A stretch of DNA of 39,175 nt from Staphylococcus simulans (GCF_002994445.1 NZ_MRZJ01000015.1:1-39175), one strand, 5' to 3'; shown: positions 8,933-18,250, counted from the stretch's first letter. Notes: generated by a model from the letters alone, not told the origin. Numbers and translations: made by a program.

Positions 8933-9007
8933 GAGCGCCTCCTTTAATTCATCATTGTTTTAAATTCCATAGTTACCCAAAATAATTATCACAAATCTTT
9001 TAGTGCA

Positions 9008-9034
9008 CGTATTTGTACAAAATGAATAAATACG
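9008..9034. promoter_or_regulatory. Inverted repeat in the hydrolase/allC divergent region
   Basis: CGTATTT (9008-9014) and AAATACG (9028-9034) form a 7-base dyad with a 13-base gap, in the 186-base divergent region about 85 bases before allC. Position suits an operator for PucR or another regulator; the binding protein is not known. Confidence 0.25.
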
Positions 9035-9082
9035 ACGTGTTTTCTTGTAGGAAATGTTGATGTAGTAACAAAAGTAAACATT

Positions 9083-9088
9083 TATAAT
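9083..9088 (+). promoter_or_regulatory. -10 element of the allC operon
   Basis: Perfect TATAAT, 31 bases before the allC ATG. The only -35-like hexamer, TTGATG at 9057-9062, is 20 bases away, which is too far for good unaided activity and again points to an activator. Confidence 0.4.
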
Positions 9089-9118
9089 AGGTAGTGAGAT
9101 GAAAAGGAGTTGTTGAAT

Positions 9119-10351
9119 ATGAACATCCGTTCCTCTTTTGAAGCTTTAGACAACCAATTTACTGCTTACGGCGGTTTAATTGGCGGAGGAATTACACGCT
9201 TGCTTTATTCAAATGAATGGCAGCAAGCAGTGCACGCTTTAAAAGAAACATTGGAATCATCTGGTTTTGAAACAAAATTCGACGACATCGGCAATATCAC
9301 AGGTCGTTTAGAAGGCAGCAAATATCCAGATGAAACAATTGTTTCGGGTTCTCATATTGATACCGTTGTTGAAGGCGGTCACTTAGATGGTCAATATGGA
9401 ATCTTAGCAGCTGTAACAGCAATGAAAGCACTGAAAGAAGAATACGGCCAGCCGCTTCGTTCACTTGAAGTACTAGGCCTAGCCGAAGAAGAAGGCAGCC
9501 GTTTCCCATTCGCATTCTGGGGCAGTAAAAACTTCTTCAACCTTGTAGACAAGAAAGAAGTTGAAGAGATTGCGGACGCTGAAGGCGTACGCTTTGAAGA
9601 TGCGATGAGAGATTCAGGCTTCGATTACAGAAAGCAAGACAATAACCACGATGACATCAAAGCTTTTGTTGAAGTTCATATCGAGCAGGGGAAAGTGCTT
9701 GAAACTGAAAACAAATCAATTGGTGTTGTAAACGGGATTGTCGGACAAAAACGTTACACAATTACACTAAAAGGCGAAGCCAACCACGCAGGTACGACAC
9801 CGATGGGCTTAAGAAAAGACGCGGTTGTTGGCTTCAGCGAAATCGCTTCTAAATTGACACAACGTGCAAGAGAAATCGGCGATCCGTTAGTACTGACTTT
9901 CGGCAGAGTCGACCCTGTACCGAACACAGTAAACGTAGTGCCGGGTGAAATTGTCTTCAGTATTGATACACGCCACATCGATCAAGATGTCTTGAATCAA
10001 TTCGCAGAAGAAATTTCACAAACTATCCAATCTGTTTCTGAACAAGAAGGTTTAGAATACGATATTGATTTATGGATGGACGAAGCGCCTGTACTGATGG
10101 ATGAAAACTTAGTCGATAAGATTGAGCAATCAGCTGACAGTGTAGTGGGTAAAGAACAATATAAAGTGATGGCATCTGGTGCTGGACACGATTCGCAAAT
10201 CTTTGCGAAATTCGTACCGACAGCAATGTTATTTGTGCCATCTATCAATGGTATCAGTCATAACGTTGAAGAAGAAACAAACATCGAAGACTTAGTTAAA
10301 GGAATCGAAGTATTAAAAGAAGTTTTATATGAATTAGCTTATAAAGAATAA
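9119..10351 (+). CDS. allC: Allantoate amidohydrolase
   Basis: A 410-residue M20 enzyme that converts allantoate to (S)-ureidoglycine, ammonia and CO2. It follows E. coli AllC closely through its length: GGGITRLLYS at the start, SGSHIDTVVEGG and the metal Asp in HLDGQ, AEEEGSRFPFAFWGSKN, EVHIEQG, NHAGTTPMG, and ASGAGHDSQ with SINGISHN at the end. The ATG at 9119 is preferred over an in-frame TTG at 9110, because AAGGAG (9104-9109) directly abuts the TTG but is 9 bases before the ATG. It is the first gene of allC-allE-allD1. This is the better AllC candidate of the two M20 genes in the window. Confidence 0.95.
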   Translation: MNIRSSFEALDNQFTAYGGLIGGGITRLLYSNEWQQAVHALKETLESSGFETKFDDIGNITGRLEGSKYPDETIVSGSHIDTVVEGGHLDGQYGILAAVTAMKALKEEYGQPLRSLEVLGLAEEEGSRFPFAFWGSKNFFNLVDKKEVEEIADAEGVRFEDAMRDSGFDYRKQDNNHDDIKAFVEVHIEQGKVLETENKSIGVVNGIVGQKRYTITLKGEANHAGTTPMGLRKDAVVGFSEIASKLTQRAREIGDPLVLTFGRVDPVPNTVNVVPGEIVFSIDTRHIDQDVLNQFAEEISQTIQSVSEQEGLEYDIDLWMDEAPVLMDENLVDKIEQSADSVVGKEQYKVMASGAGHDSQIFAKFVPTAMLFVPSINGISHNVEEETNIEDLVKGIEVLKEVLYELAYKE

Positions 10352-10375
10352 TTAATGTAAAAGGAGATTTTAATA

Positions 10376-11164
10376 ATGGGTTACTTAAATCATAATCAAG
10401 GTTATAGAGAAGGTTTATTAGAAACAAGAGCAGTGATCAAAAAAGATAATTACGCAGTAATTACTCCAGACGGCTTAGTGAACAACGTTGTTCCTAACTT
10501 TGACGACTGCGACGTTACAATCTTAGGTTCACCTCGTTTAGGTGCACGTTTCGTTGACTACTTAGTTACATTGAAAGACCAAGGCGGCAACATGGCAGGC
10601 TTTGGCGGAGACGGTATCCAAACATTTATTTATGTTGTATACGGAAACATCAATGCTTACGCTGGAGACGAAAAATACGAATTATCACAAGGCGGCTACT
10701 TATATGTACCAGCTGATCAAGTGATGAAATTCGAAAACAATAACAACAATGAAGACAGCCGTGTGTTCTTATACAAAAAACGTTACCAACCACTTGAAGG
10801 CCACAAACCAGAAGTAGTAACTGGCAACGTTAACAACTTACCTAAAGAACCATATGAAGGCATGAAAGAAGTTACAGTACAAGACTTATTACCAAAAGAT
10901 ATCGCTTATGACATGAACATTCATATCTTAGCGTTCGAACCAGGTGCTTCACATGGTTATATCGAAACACACGTTCAAGAACACGGTGCTTACGTATTAA
11001 GCGGCCGCGGTATGTACAATCTTGACAATGATTGGCAACCAGTAGACAAAGGCGACTACATCTTCATGGGCGCTTATGCACCACAAGCAACTTATGCGAT
11101 CGGATTAGAAGAACCATTCGCATATATCTACTCTAAAGATGCGAACCGCGACATCGAACTATAA
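10376..11164 (+). CDS. allE: (S)-ureidoglycine aminohydrolase
   Basis: A 262-residue bicupin that releases ammonia from (S)-ureidoglycine to give (S)-ureidoglycolate, with a metal in the C-terminal cupin. Strong resemblance to E. coli AllE (YlbA): start [12 protein letters not shown], then [37 protein letters not shown] (metal-binding His and Glu residues), and end [17 protein letters not shown] precedes the ATG. It follows allC by 24 bases and precedes the first allD by 17, so they form one operon. Codon use is very biased (AAC, TTC and ATC preferred), a sign of high expression. Confidence 0.95.
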   Translation: MGYLNHNQGYREGLLETRAVIKKDNYAVITPDGLVNNVVPNFDDCDVTILGSPRLGARFVDYLVTLKDQGGNMAGFGGDGIQTFIYVVYGNINAYAGDEKYELSQGGYLYVPADQVMKFENNNNNEDSRVFLYKKRYQPLEGHKPEVVTGNVNNLPKEPYEGMKEVTVQDLLPKDIAYDMNIHILAFEPGASHGYIETHVQEHGAYVLSGRGMYNLDNDWQPVDKGDYIFMGAYAPQATYAIGLEEPFAYIYSKDANRDIEL

Positions 11165-11181
11165 GAGAGGGTTTCTAAAAC

Positions 11182-12213
11182 ATGAGTGAAGAAAATTTAG
11201 TTTACGTTGGCTTTGATGAATTACGCCAATTATTTACAGATAAACTAATGCTTGCAGGTATGCCGAAGAAGTACGCAGATAAAGTTGCGGAACTGATGAT
11301 GTTTGCGGATGCACGCGGTATCCATTCACATGGTGCCGTGCGCCTGCAATATTACGCAGAACGTACAGCAAAAGGCGGGTTCAATTTAGACCCGAATATC
11401 AAGTTTGAACAAACAGGACCGTCCAGCGGGATTTACTACGCAGACAATACTGTAGGCCATTACGCTGCTTACCATGCGATGGACGAAGCGATTAAAATGG
11501 CGAAAGAAAACGGTATTGCGGCTGTCGGTGTAAAAGAAATGGGCCATAGCGGTGCCATCGGCTATTACACTAAAATGGCAGCACAAGAAGGCTTAGTCTC
11601 ACTAAGTGTGTGCCAATCTGACCCGATGGTCGTACCATTCGGCGGTTCTAAACCGTACTTCGGTACGAACCCTATTGCGTTCGGCGCACCAAGAAAAGAC
11701 GGCAAAGCGATCGTCTTTGATATGGCGACGACAGTACAAGCGTGGGGCAAAATCTTGGATGCACGTTCTAAAAATCATTCTATCCCAAATACTTGGGCAG
11801 TGGATGATAAAGGCGAACCGACAACAGATCCTTATAAAGTAAGTGCCTTGCTTCCGGTTGCCGGACCGAAAGGCTACGGCTTGATGATGATGGTAGACAT
11901 CTTATCAGGCAGCTTGCTTGGATTGCCGTTTGGACAACATGTGTCTTCAATGTATGAAGATTACAGTGCATATCGTCGATTAGGCCAATTCCACTTGGTT
12001 ATTAATCCAAGCTACTTTGGCGACGAAACACAATTCTTGTCTCAAATGGAACAAATGGTTCAAGAACTTCACGACATTGATCCTGCAAAAGGCTTTAATC
12101 AAGTTTACTACCCAGGAGAAATACAAGAAGATGTGGAAAGCAAATACAAAGAAACAGGTATTCCGATTCCGCAATCTATCTATGATTATATGAAGTCAGA
12201 ACAAGTTTACTAA
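11182..12213 (+). CDS. allD: Ureidoglycolate dehydrogenase, copy 1
   Basis: A 343-residue NAD(P)-dependent oxidoreductase of the malate/L-lactate dehydrogenase-like (Ldh2) family, oxidising (S)-ureidoglycolate to oxalurate. Family motifs present: ADARGIHSHGAVRLQYYAER, MGHSGAIGYY, CQSDPMVVPFGG, FDMATTVQAWGK and GPKGYGLMMMVDILSG. It is close to the second copy at 12322 but diverges after residue about 255 (SAYRRLGQFHL) and lacks the last few residues that copy 2 and E. coli AllD share. GAGAGGG precedes the ATG. A strong terminator follows directly, so this is the last gene of allC-allE-allD1. Function may overlap with or differ slightly from copy 2. Confidence 0.9.
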   Translation: MSEENLVYVGFDELRQLFTDKLMLAGMPKKYADKVAELMMFADARGIHSHGAVRLQYYAERTAKGGFNLDPNIKFEQTGPSSGIYYADNTVGHYAAYHAMDEAIKMAKENGIAAVGVKEMGHSGAIGYYTKMAAQEGLVSLSVCQSDPMVVPFGGSKPYFGTNPIAFGAPRKDGKAIVFDMATTVQAWGKILDARSKNHSIPNTWAVDDKGEPTTDPYKVSALLPVAGPKGYGLMMMVDILSGSLLGLPFGQHVSSMYEDYSAYRRLGQFHLVINPSYFGDETQFLSQMEQMVQELHDIDPAKGFNQVYYPGEIQEDVESKYKETGIPIPQSIYDYMKSEQVY

Positions 12214-12226
12214 TTGAAATTGAATG

Positions 12227-12255
12227 AGCGGTGCTGGTCGTTGCACCGGCACCGC
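12227..12255 (+). terminator. Intrinsic terminator between the two allD genes
   Basis: Twelve-base stem with one G-T pair: AGCGGTGCTGGT (12227-12238) with ACCGGCACCGCT (12244-12255), a 5-base loop, then TATTTTCTT. It separates allC-allE-allD1 from the downstream genes. Confidence 0.85.
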
Positions 12256-12263
12256 TTATTTTC

Positions 12264-12291
12264 TTGATTTTGCAGATTAATAAATTAATAG
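12264..12291 (+). promoter_or_regulatory. Possible promoter of the allD2-allFGHK operon
   Basis: TTGATT (12264-12269) and TAATAG (12286-12291) with a 16-base spacer, directly after the terminator and 31 bases before the second allD. Hexamers match only moderately. Needed if the terminator is efficient. Confidence 0.35.
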
Positions 12292-12321
12292 AAAATTCAA
12301 ATAAGTCAGGAGGGTTTTGTG

Positions 12322-13371
12322 ATGCGTGTTACTAAAAAAGAGCTTTATGAGTTAATGAAAAATAAATTAATGAAAGCTGGCCTTCAAGAAGATGCGGCAA
12401 GCGATGTATCAGATGTACTAACATTTGCGGACCATCGCGGTATCCATTCTCATGGTGCAGTACGTGTTGAATATTATTCTGAACGTATAGCAAAAGGCGG
12501 CATTAATGCACATCCTAACTATGAGTTTGAAAAAACAGGCCCATCTTCAGCGGTGTTCCACGGCGACAACGGCCCAGGACATCAAGCAGCGAAACAAGCA
12601 ATGGATAAAGCAATTGAAATGGCGAAAGAAAACGGTATTGCAGTAGTCGGTGTGAAAAACATCAGCCACAGCGGTGCGTTAGGTTATTTCGTAGAAATGG
12701 CTGCAGACCAAGATATGGTCGGTATCAGTATGTGTCAATCTGACCCGATGGTGGTACCATTCGGCGGAACTGAACCTTACTTTGGTACAAACCCAATTGC
12801 ATTCAGTGGACCGACAAATGATGATCGCGTGATTACATTTGATATGGCGACAACTGTACAAGCATGGGGCAAAGTATTAGATGCACGTTCTAAAGGCCAA
12901 TCTATTCCAGATACTTGGGCAGTAGATGAGAATGGCGAGCCTACAACTGATTCTCGTGCAGTACATGCTTTAGTACCTGTTGCTGGTCCTAAAGGCTATG
13001 GCTTGATGATGATGGTAGATATCTTATCAGGCAGCTTGCTCGGCTTGCCGTTTGGCGGTCATGTTTCATCTATGTATAAAGATTTAACAAAAGGCAGAGA
13101 TTTAGGCCAATTGCACGTAGTAATCAACCCGGCGTACTTTACAGACGCAAAACAATTCAAAGCACAGCTTTCTACTATGCTCGATGAGTTGAAAGCACAA
13201 CCTGCAGCAAAAGGTTACGGCGAAGTTTACTATCCAGGTGAACGCGGCCGATTGCGCAGTGAAAAATACGACCAAGATGGTATTGAAATTGTTGATGATA
13301 TCTATGACTACTTAAAGTCAGATGATGTTCATTACGACCGTTATCACGGTAAAAACAGATTTGCAGAATAA
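12322..13371 (+). CDS. allD: Ureidoglycolate dehydrogenase, copy 2
   Basis: A 349-residue Ldh2-family dehydrogenase, the same length as E. coli AllD and closer to it at the C-terminus (IVDDIYDYLKSD, then NRFAE) than copy 1. It shows HRGIHSHGAVRVEYYSERI, ISHSGALGYF, CQSDPMVVPFGGTEP, MATTVQAWGK and GPKGYGLMMMV. It oxidises ureidoglycolate to oxalurate, the substrate of the downstream transcarbamoylase. I chose the ATG at 12322 over an adjacent GTG at 12319, because AGGAGG at 12309-12314 is better spaced. The gap to allF is 15 bases. Having two intact copies in one island is unusual. Confidence 0.93.
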   Translation: MRVTKKELYELMKNKLMKAGLQEDAASDVSDVLTFADHRGIHSHGAVRVEYYSERIAKGGINAHPNYEFEKTGPSSAVFHGDNGPGHQAAKQAMDKAIEMAKENGIAVVGVKNISHSGALGYFVEMAADQDMVGISMCQSDPMVVPFGGTEPYFGTNPIAFSGPTNDDRVITFDMATTVQAWGKVLDARSKGQSIPDTWAVDENGEPTTDSRAVHALVPVAGPKGYGLMMMVDILSGSLLGLPFGGHVSSMYKDLTKGRDLGQLHVVINPAYFTDAKQFKAQLSTMLDELKAQPAAKGYGEVYYPGERGRLRSEKYDQDGIEIVDDIYDYLKSDDVHYDRYHGKNRFAE

Positions 13372-13386
13372 TAATGGAGGACAGTT

Positions 13387-15138
13387 ATGTTATATACAAT
13401 TATTAAAGAGAATACGTATCAAGACTCTATTGTATTGATGTTGTTATCGAACAAATTATCAGCAATGGATGGCGTTAACAAAGTATCAATTATGATGGGG
13501 ACACCCGCAAACAAAGATATCTTCAGAGCTTCAGGTTTCGATTCACCAGAATTAGACGAAGCAAAACCAAACGACATCGTTATCATGATTGATACAGACG
13601 ATGAGTCAATGGTTGATGAAGTGAATCAACAAGTTGAAGACGAGTTGAAAGGTAAAGGCGAAGATGATAAAGCTGACAAACAACAAGAAGTTTCTAACTG
13701 GAACCAAGCGTTAGATAAAGCAAATAATCCGAACCTTGCATTGATTTCAGTTCCTGGCCAATATGCGGCAATGGAAGCTGAAACAGCTTTAAGAAACAAC
13801 TTACATGTCTTCATGTTCAGTGACAACGTACCTAAAGACGATGAAGTACGTTTGAAAGAAATGGCACATGACAAAGGTTTATTAGTAATGGGTCCTGACT
13901 GCGGTACAGGTATTATCCACTCATTGCCATTAGCATTCACTAACATCGTTAACAAAGGCGACATCGGTATCGTAGGTGCTTCAGGTACAGGTATCCAAGA
14001 AGTAACTACAATTGTTGACCGCGAAGGTAAAGGTGTAACAAACGCAATCGGTACAGGCGGACGCGACTTATCAACAGAAGTCGGCGCTATCACAATGATG
14101 GACAGTATCAAAGCGTTAGCACAAGATCCAACTGTTAAAGTGATCACAGTTGTTTCAAAACCGCCAGCTAAAGAAGTAGAAGAAAAAGTATTGAACTTGC
14201 TTCGTAATATCGACAAACCAGTTGTGACATTATTCTTAGGTCACAAACCAGAATACACTGAAGCAAACATTTACCATGCTTATACTTTAGAAGAAGCTGC
14301 ACGTGTATCAGTTCAACTTTCTAATGGCGAAAAACCTGAATTCAAACCAGCAACAAAAGCAATCAATGCTTCATTGAAAGATGGCCAAGACGGCATCAAA
14401 GGTTACTATTCAGGCGGTACATTAGCAAGTGAAGCAGCTATGCTTGTTAAAGATGCGTTCGACGGCTTGAAAGATGAAACGACAGAAGGTTTCACTTATA
14501 AAGCGGGCAACCACGAAATCATTGACTTAGGTGATGACATGTATACACAAGGCCGTCCTCACCCAATGATCGACCCAGGCAAACGTATCGAAAAATTACA
14601 AGAAGCAGCTAAAGACGAAAACACTGCAGTCATCATGTTAGACAACGTAATCGGTTACGGCAGCCATGAAGATATGGCAAGTCAATTAGCACCAGCAATT
14701 GAAGATATCATCAGCGAAGCAAAAGCTGCTGGACGCGACATCGCTGTTCTTGCGACTGTTGTAGGTACAGAACACGATCCGCAAAGCTATGAGCAACAAA
14801 TCAAAACATTAGAAGCTGCAGGTGCACAAATCTGCGAAACAAACGACCAAATGGTACGTTCAGCAATCGAATTAACAGGTCATAAAGCTGAACAACCTGA
14901 ATTGAAAGAAGAGTCATTCGAAGCAACACCGGTTGACTTATCAGTAGATGATAAGATTCTTCAATTAATCAACACAACACCAAGCGTTATCAACGTTGGA
15001 CTGAAAAGCTTTGCGACTGCAATTGACGAAAGCGGCGCAGACGTTGTTCAATTCAACTGGAGACCGGTTGCTGGCGGAAATGAAAAACTAATGAAAGTAT
15101 TACAATTCTTAAACAACTTCGAAGGAGAGTCTGTATAA
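13387..15138 (+). CDS. allF: Oxamate carbamoyltransferase subunit AllF (FdrA family)
   Basis: A 583-residue FdrA-type protein built from succinyl-CoA-synthetase-like domains: ALISVPGQYAAMEAETAL, DCGTGIIHSLPLAFTN, GDIGIVGASGTGIQEV, GTGGRDLSTEVGA, and a C-terminal half with YSGGTLASEA and AVIMLDNVIGYG. In E. coli the fdrA (allF), ylbE (allG) and ylbF (allH) products are reported to form oxamate carbamoyltransferase, which splits oxalurate with phosphate to oxamate and carbamoyl phosphate. It has GGAGG ahead of the ATG and shares TAATG with allG (one-base overlap), so expression is coupled. Residues about 85-100 form a charged, lysine- and glutamate-rich stretch that is probably a linker. No frameshift was seen. 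Confidence 0.9.
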   Translation: MLYTIIKENTYQDSIVLMLLSNKLSAMDGVNKVSIMMGTPANKDIFRASGFDSPELDEAKPNDIVIMIDTDDESMVDEVNQQVEDELKGKGEDDKADKQQEVSNWNQALDKANNPNLALISVPGQYAAMEAETALRNNLHVFMFSDNVPKDDEVRLKEMAHDKGLLVMGPDCGTGIIHSLPLAFTNIVNKGDIGIVGASGTGIQEVTTIVDREGKGVTNAIGTGGRDLSTEVGAITMMDSIKALAQDPTVKVITVVSKPPAKEVEEKVLNLLRNIDKPVVTLFLGHKPEYTEANIYHAYTLEEAARVSVQLSNGEKPEFKPATKAINASLKDGQDGIKGYYSGGTLASEAAMLVKDAFDGLKDETTEGFTYKAGNHEIIDLGDDMYTQGRPHPMIDPGKRIEKLQEAAKDENTAVIMLDNVIGYGSHEDMASQLAPAIEDIISEAKAAGRDIAVLATVVGTEHDPQSYEQQIKTLEAAGAQICETNDQMVRSAIELTGHKAEQPELKEESFEATPVDLSVDDKILQLINTTPSVINVGLKSFATAIDESGADVVQFNWRPVAGGNEKLMKVLQFLNNFEGESV

Positions 15139-16403
15139 TGGGTTACCAAACAATTGATGAAGCAAACCAAGCTGTCATAGATAAAATGATTGCAGCGGCA
15201 CCATTCCTAGTTGACGTGGTACCTGCAAAAGATAAAATTTCTGAACTGAAAGAGCGTGTTTTATTACATGCCGGCCCGCCGATTAAATATGAAAACATGA
15301 CAGATCCTATGAAAGGTGCATGTGTCGGCGCTATCCTATTTGAAGGATGGGCAAAAGACGAAGAAGGTGCACGTGAATTATTAGAAAACGATGAAATCAC
15401 GTTCATCCCTTGTCACCATGTTAATGCAGTAGGACCAATGGGCGGTATCACTTCAATGAACATGCCTGTATTGGTTGTTGAAAACAGAGAAAGCGGCAAT
15501 GAAGCATATTGCCAAATGAACGAAGGTATCGGTGCGGTATTACGTTTCGGTGCTTACAATGAAACAGTTGTGAATCGTTTGCACTGGATGAAAGATGTAT
15601 TAGGTCCGGTATTAGGTAAAGCGATTCGTCAAATGGAAGACGGTTTAAACGTTAACGTATTGATCGCAAAAGCAATTGCGATGGGTGACGAATTCCACCA
15701 ACGTAATATTGCAGCTTCATTAGCATTCTTAAAAGAAGTAGCACCAATCATCTCTGAATTAGAAGATGTTGCGCCTGAAAAACGTACAGAAGTAATTCAG
15801 TTCTTAGCAGACACTGACCAATTCTTCTTAAACGTAGCTATGGCTACAGGTAAAGCAATGATGGATGCTGCACGTGAAATTCAACATGGTACAATCGTAA
15901 CAGCTATGTGCCGTAACGGTGAAAACTTCGGTATCCGTATTGCAGGTATGGGCGACGAATGGTTCACAGCACCTGTTAATACACCTCAAGGTTTATATTT
16001 CACTGGCTATTCTGCAGACGATGCGAACCCTGATATCGGCGACTCAGCAATTACTGAGACAATCGGTGTCGGCGGTATGGCAATGATCGCAGCACCAGCA
16101 GTAACACGTTTCGTTGGTACTGGCGGATTCCAAGATGCTTTAGCAACATCAGATGAAATGACTGAAATCTGTGTAGGCGAGAACCCTAACTTCTCAATTC
16201 CTACATGGGACTTCAAAGGTGCTTGCTTAGGTATCGATGCACGTTTAGTTGTTGAGAAAGGTATCACACCAGTTATCAACACAGGTATTGCACACAAAAT
16301 TGCAGGCTTCGGACAAATCGGTGCGGGTACAGTACACCCTCCAATCGAATGCTTCGAAAAAGCAATCACAGCTTATGCTGAAAAACTAGGATTTAATGGA
16401 TGA
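15138..16403 (+). CDS. allG: Oxamate carbamoyltransferase subunit AllG (YlbE family)
   Basis: A 421-residue YlbE-type protein (DUF1116), nearly the length of E. coli AllG. Recognisable segments: LLHAGPPIKYENMTDPMKGA, FIPCHHVNAVGPMGGITSMN, CRNGENFGIRIAGMGDEWFT and FGQIGAGTVHPP. It partners AllF and AllH in the enzyme that converts oxalurate to oxamate and carbamoyl phosphate. GAAGGAG within the allF end serves its start. The ATG shares one base with the allF stop and the stop overlaps the allH ATG by 4 bases, the tight coupling expected of subunits made in fixed ratio. Confidence 0.9.
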   Translation: MGYQTIDEANQAVIDKMIAAAPFLVDVVPAKDKISELKERVLLHAGPPIKYENMTDPMKGACVGAILFEGWAKDEEGARELLENDEITFIPCHHVNAVGPMGGITSMNMPVLVVENRESGNEAYCQMNEGIGAVLRFGAYNETVVNRLHWMKDVLGPVLGKAIRQMEDGLNVNVLIAKAIAMGDEFHQRNIAASLAFLKEVAPIISELEDVAPEKRTEVIQFLADTDQFFLNVAMATGKAMMDAAREIQHGTIVTAMCRNGENFGIRIAGMGDEWFTAPVNTPQGLYFTGYSADDANPDIGDSAITETIGVGGMAMIAAPAVTRFVGTGGFQDALATSDEMTEICVGENPNFSIPTWDFKGACLGIDARLVVEKGITPVINTGIAHKIAGFGQIGAGTVHPPIECFEKAITAYAEKLGFNG

Positions 16404-17173
16404 TTTTAGCAGCACAAGCTATCGGAGCAAGTGCAATTAAGATAATTAACAATACAACAGAACTTAAAGTGCATAGTCGCTTTAATAAAGGTTTTAATGT
16501 GGTGGATAAAGATGACAATCTCATCTTTATCGGAACCACAGAAAATGGTATGTTTCCATTTGGAGTTGTAGTCGATGCGTATACAAGAGACCAGTTGCTC
16601 GCATCGGTTTCAGTCGGTCAAACGCTGAAAGTCAGACCAACAGCTTTAGCGTTTGATCGTCATCTGCAACTCAGTTTAAATGCTGAAGTTTATAAAGGGA
16701 GTCAAAATTTCGAGCAGGTTGATATCAATGCATTAAAATCAAATATCCAAGCATTTGATTTCAGTGAATATGCCGACGGTGATTTTGATAAAGCCAAAAT
16801 CCTGTCTGTGTACGAAGCGTTGTCAAACCCACATGGAGATGCGAAGTCTGAATTAACTTATTTGATTGGACGCGGACAAGGTTTGACGCCCTCAGGCGAT
16901 GATATATTAGTCGGATTGTTATTCATTCATTTTATCCAGCCTTTCATCACCAAAAAGCATATGGCACAAATTGAACAACTTGTCTCACAACCTTTAACGA
17001 CATTAGTCAGCCAAACCTTTTTATCTTATGCGATTCAAGGTATTTTTAGTTCTAGATTAACTGATTTGATGGAAGATGCCTCTCAGTCAACATTGAAACA
17101 ACTCCTCCAAGTAGGCTCATCATCAGGTAAAGACACATTATACGGAATGTATACAGCTTTATTGAAGGAGTGA
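16400..17173 (+). CDS. allH: Oxamate carbamoyltransferase subunit AllH (YlbF/DUF2877)
   Basis: A 257-residue DUF2877 protein. The family signature GRGQGLTPSGDDILVGLL is present in the C-terminal half, and the end SSGKDTLYGMYTALL is also typical. It is a little shorter than E. coli YlbF (about 270). It has no predicted signal or membrane segment and is presumed to be the third subunit with AllF and AllG. It starts at an ATG overlapping the allG stop (ATGA). Codon bias is weaker than in allF and allG. Confidence 0.87.
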   Translation: MILAAQAIGASAIKIINNTTELKVHSRFNKGFNVVDKDDNLIFIGTTENGMFPFGVVVDAYTRDQLLASVSVGQTLKVRPTALAFDRHLQLSLNAEVYKGSQNFEQVDINALKSNIQAFDFSEYADGDFDKAKILSVYEALSNPHGDAKSELTYLIGRGQGLTPSGDDILVGLLFIHFIQPFITKKHMAQIEQLVSQPLTTLVSQTFLSYAIQGIFSSRLTDLMEDASQSTLKQLLQVGSSSGKDTLYGMYTALLKE

Positions 17174-17180
17174 AAGAAGA

Positions 17181-18122
17181 ATGGGTAAATATGTTGTTTT
17201 AGCACTTGGCGGTAATGCAATTTTACAACCTGGCCAAGAAACAACTTTTGAAAATCAATATAACAACGTTAAAAATGCAGCGAGCAGAATGGCTGATATT
17301 AAAGAAAGCGGCCACCAAATCGTTGTAACACATGGTAACGGACCGCAAGTCGGAAACATTATCGTACAAAATGAAGCCGCAAAAGATCAAGTTGCGCCTA
17401 TGCCGATTGATGTGTGCAACGCTGAATCACAAGGTTTCATCGGTTATATGTTAGAAAGCGCGCTTAAAAATGATTTAATCCGACGCAATATGGATCCAAG
17501 CGTTGTATCATTATTGACTATGGTAGAAGTAGACAAAGATGATCCAGCATTCAAAAATCCATCAAAACCAATCGGTGTATTCTTCACTGAAGAACAAGCA
17601 AGATTGATGGAAGAAGAAGAAGGATTCACTATGGTTGAAGATGCAGGCCGCGGCTATCGTCGTGTAGTACCTTCACCAGAACCGATGGTAATTAACGGTG
17701 TCGATGCGATTAAACGTTTAATGGAAGACACTGTTGTTATTTCATCAGGCGGCGGTGGTATTCCTGTATATCGTGATGATAATAATGAAATTCACGGTTT
17801 AGAAGCGGTTATCGATAAAGACCGTTCAGGCTTGAAATTAGCTGAACAAGTGAATGCGGATACGTTTATCATGTTGACAGATGTACCGAATGTTTATATT
17901 AACTACGGCAAAGAAAATGAAGCAAAACTTGAAACGATTACAGTGGATGAAGCGAAAAAACATGTGGCTGACGGACAATTCCCAGCTGGAAGCATGTTGC
18001 CGAAAATCCAAGCTGCTATCGAATTTGCGGAAACAGGCAAAGAATCAATTATTTGCGCATTAGCTGATGCTGTAGAAGCTTTAGAAGGCAAAGCAGGTAC
18101 ACGTATCGTTCCGAATAAATAA
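17181..18122 (+). CDS. arcC: Carbamate kinase of the allantoin pathway
   Basis: A 313-residue carbamate kinase with ALGGNAILQPGQ, THGNGPQVGN, SQGFIGYMLESAL, ISSGGGGIPVYRD, AVIDKDRSGLKLA, GSMLPKIQAA and GTRIV motifs. It transfers the phosphate of carbamoyl phosphate to ADP, giving ATP, ammonia and CO2. Placement 7 bases after allH shows that it uses the carbamoyl phosphate made by AllFGH, as allK (ybcF) does in E. coli, rather than that of the arginine deiminase pathway. AAAGAAG precedes the ATG. It is probably the last gene of the allD2-allF-allG-allH operon; the following 163 bases are structured but carry no classical terminator right at its end. Confidence 0.95.
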   Translation: MGKYVVLALGGNAILQPGQETTFENQYNNVKNAASRMADIKESGHQIVVTHGNGPQVGNIIVQNEAAKDQVAPMPIDVCNAESQGFIGYMLESALKNDLIRRNMDPSVVSLLTMVEVDKDDPAFKNPSKPIGVFFTEEQARLMEEEEGFTMVEDAGRGYRRVVPSPEPMVINGVDAIKRLMEDTVVISSGGGGIPVYRDDNNEIHGLEAVIDKDRSGLKLAEQVNADTFIMLTDVPNVYINYGKENEAKLETITVDEAKKHVADGQFPAGSMLPKIQAAIEFAETGKESIICALADAVEALEGKAGTRIVPNK

Positions 18123-18134
18123 GCTTAATCTTTC

Positions 18135-18250
18135 ATGCAAGGGTTGATATTCTGCGCCTGCGCTTGCATTGATATAAGATAAGCCATAAAATAAAGTTAA
18201 ATCAATGAGGTGGGTAGATTTTAAAATCTGTCCTGCCTCTCTCTTTATTT
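18135..18250 (+). terminator. Structured region after the carbamate kinase; weak terminator-like hairpins
   Basis: Two structures lie here. ATGCAAG (18135-18141) pairs with CTTGCAT (18163-18169). Then GAGG...CCTC arms (18207-18237) enclose the 14-base palindrome AGATTTTAAAATCT and are followed by TCTCTTTATTT. The second resembles an imperfect terminator. Strength uncertain, so the MFS gene after it may be partly read through. Confidence 0.4.

Noticed and set aside
13626..14216. Long open frame (196 codons) on the strand opposite allF
   Set aside because: It lies wholly inside allF, has no ribosome site or known family pattern, and such antisense frames are common in genes with strong codon bias.
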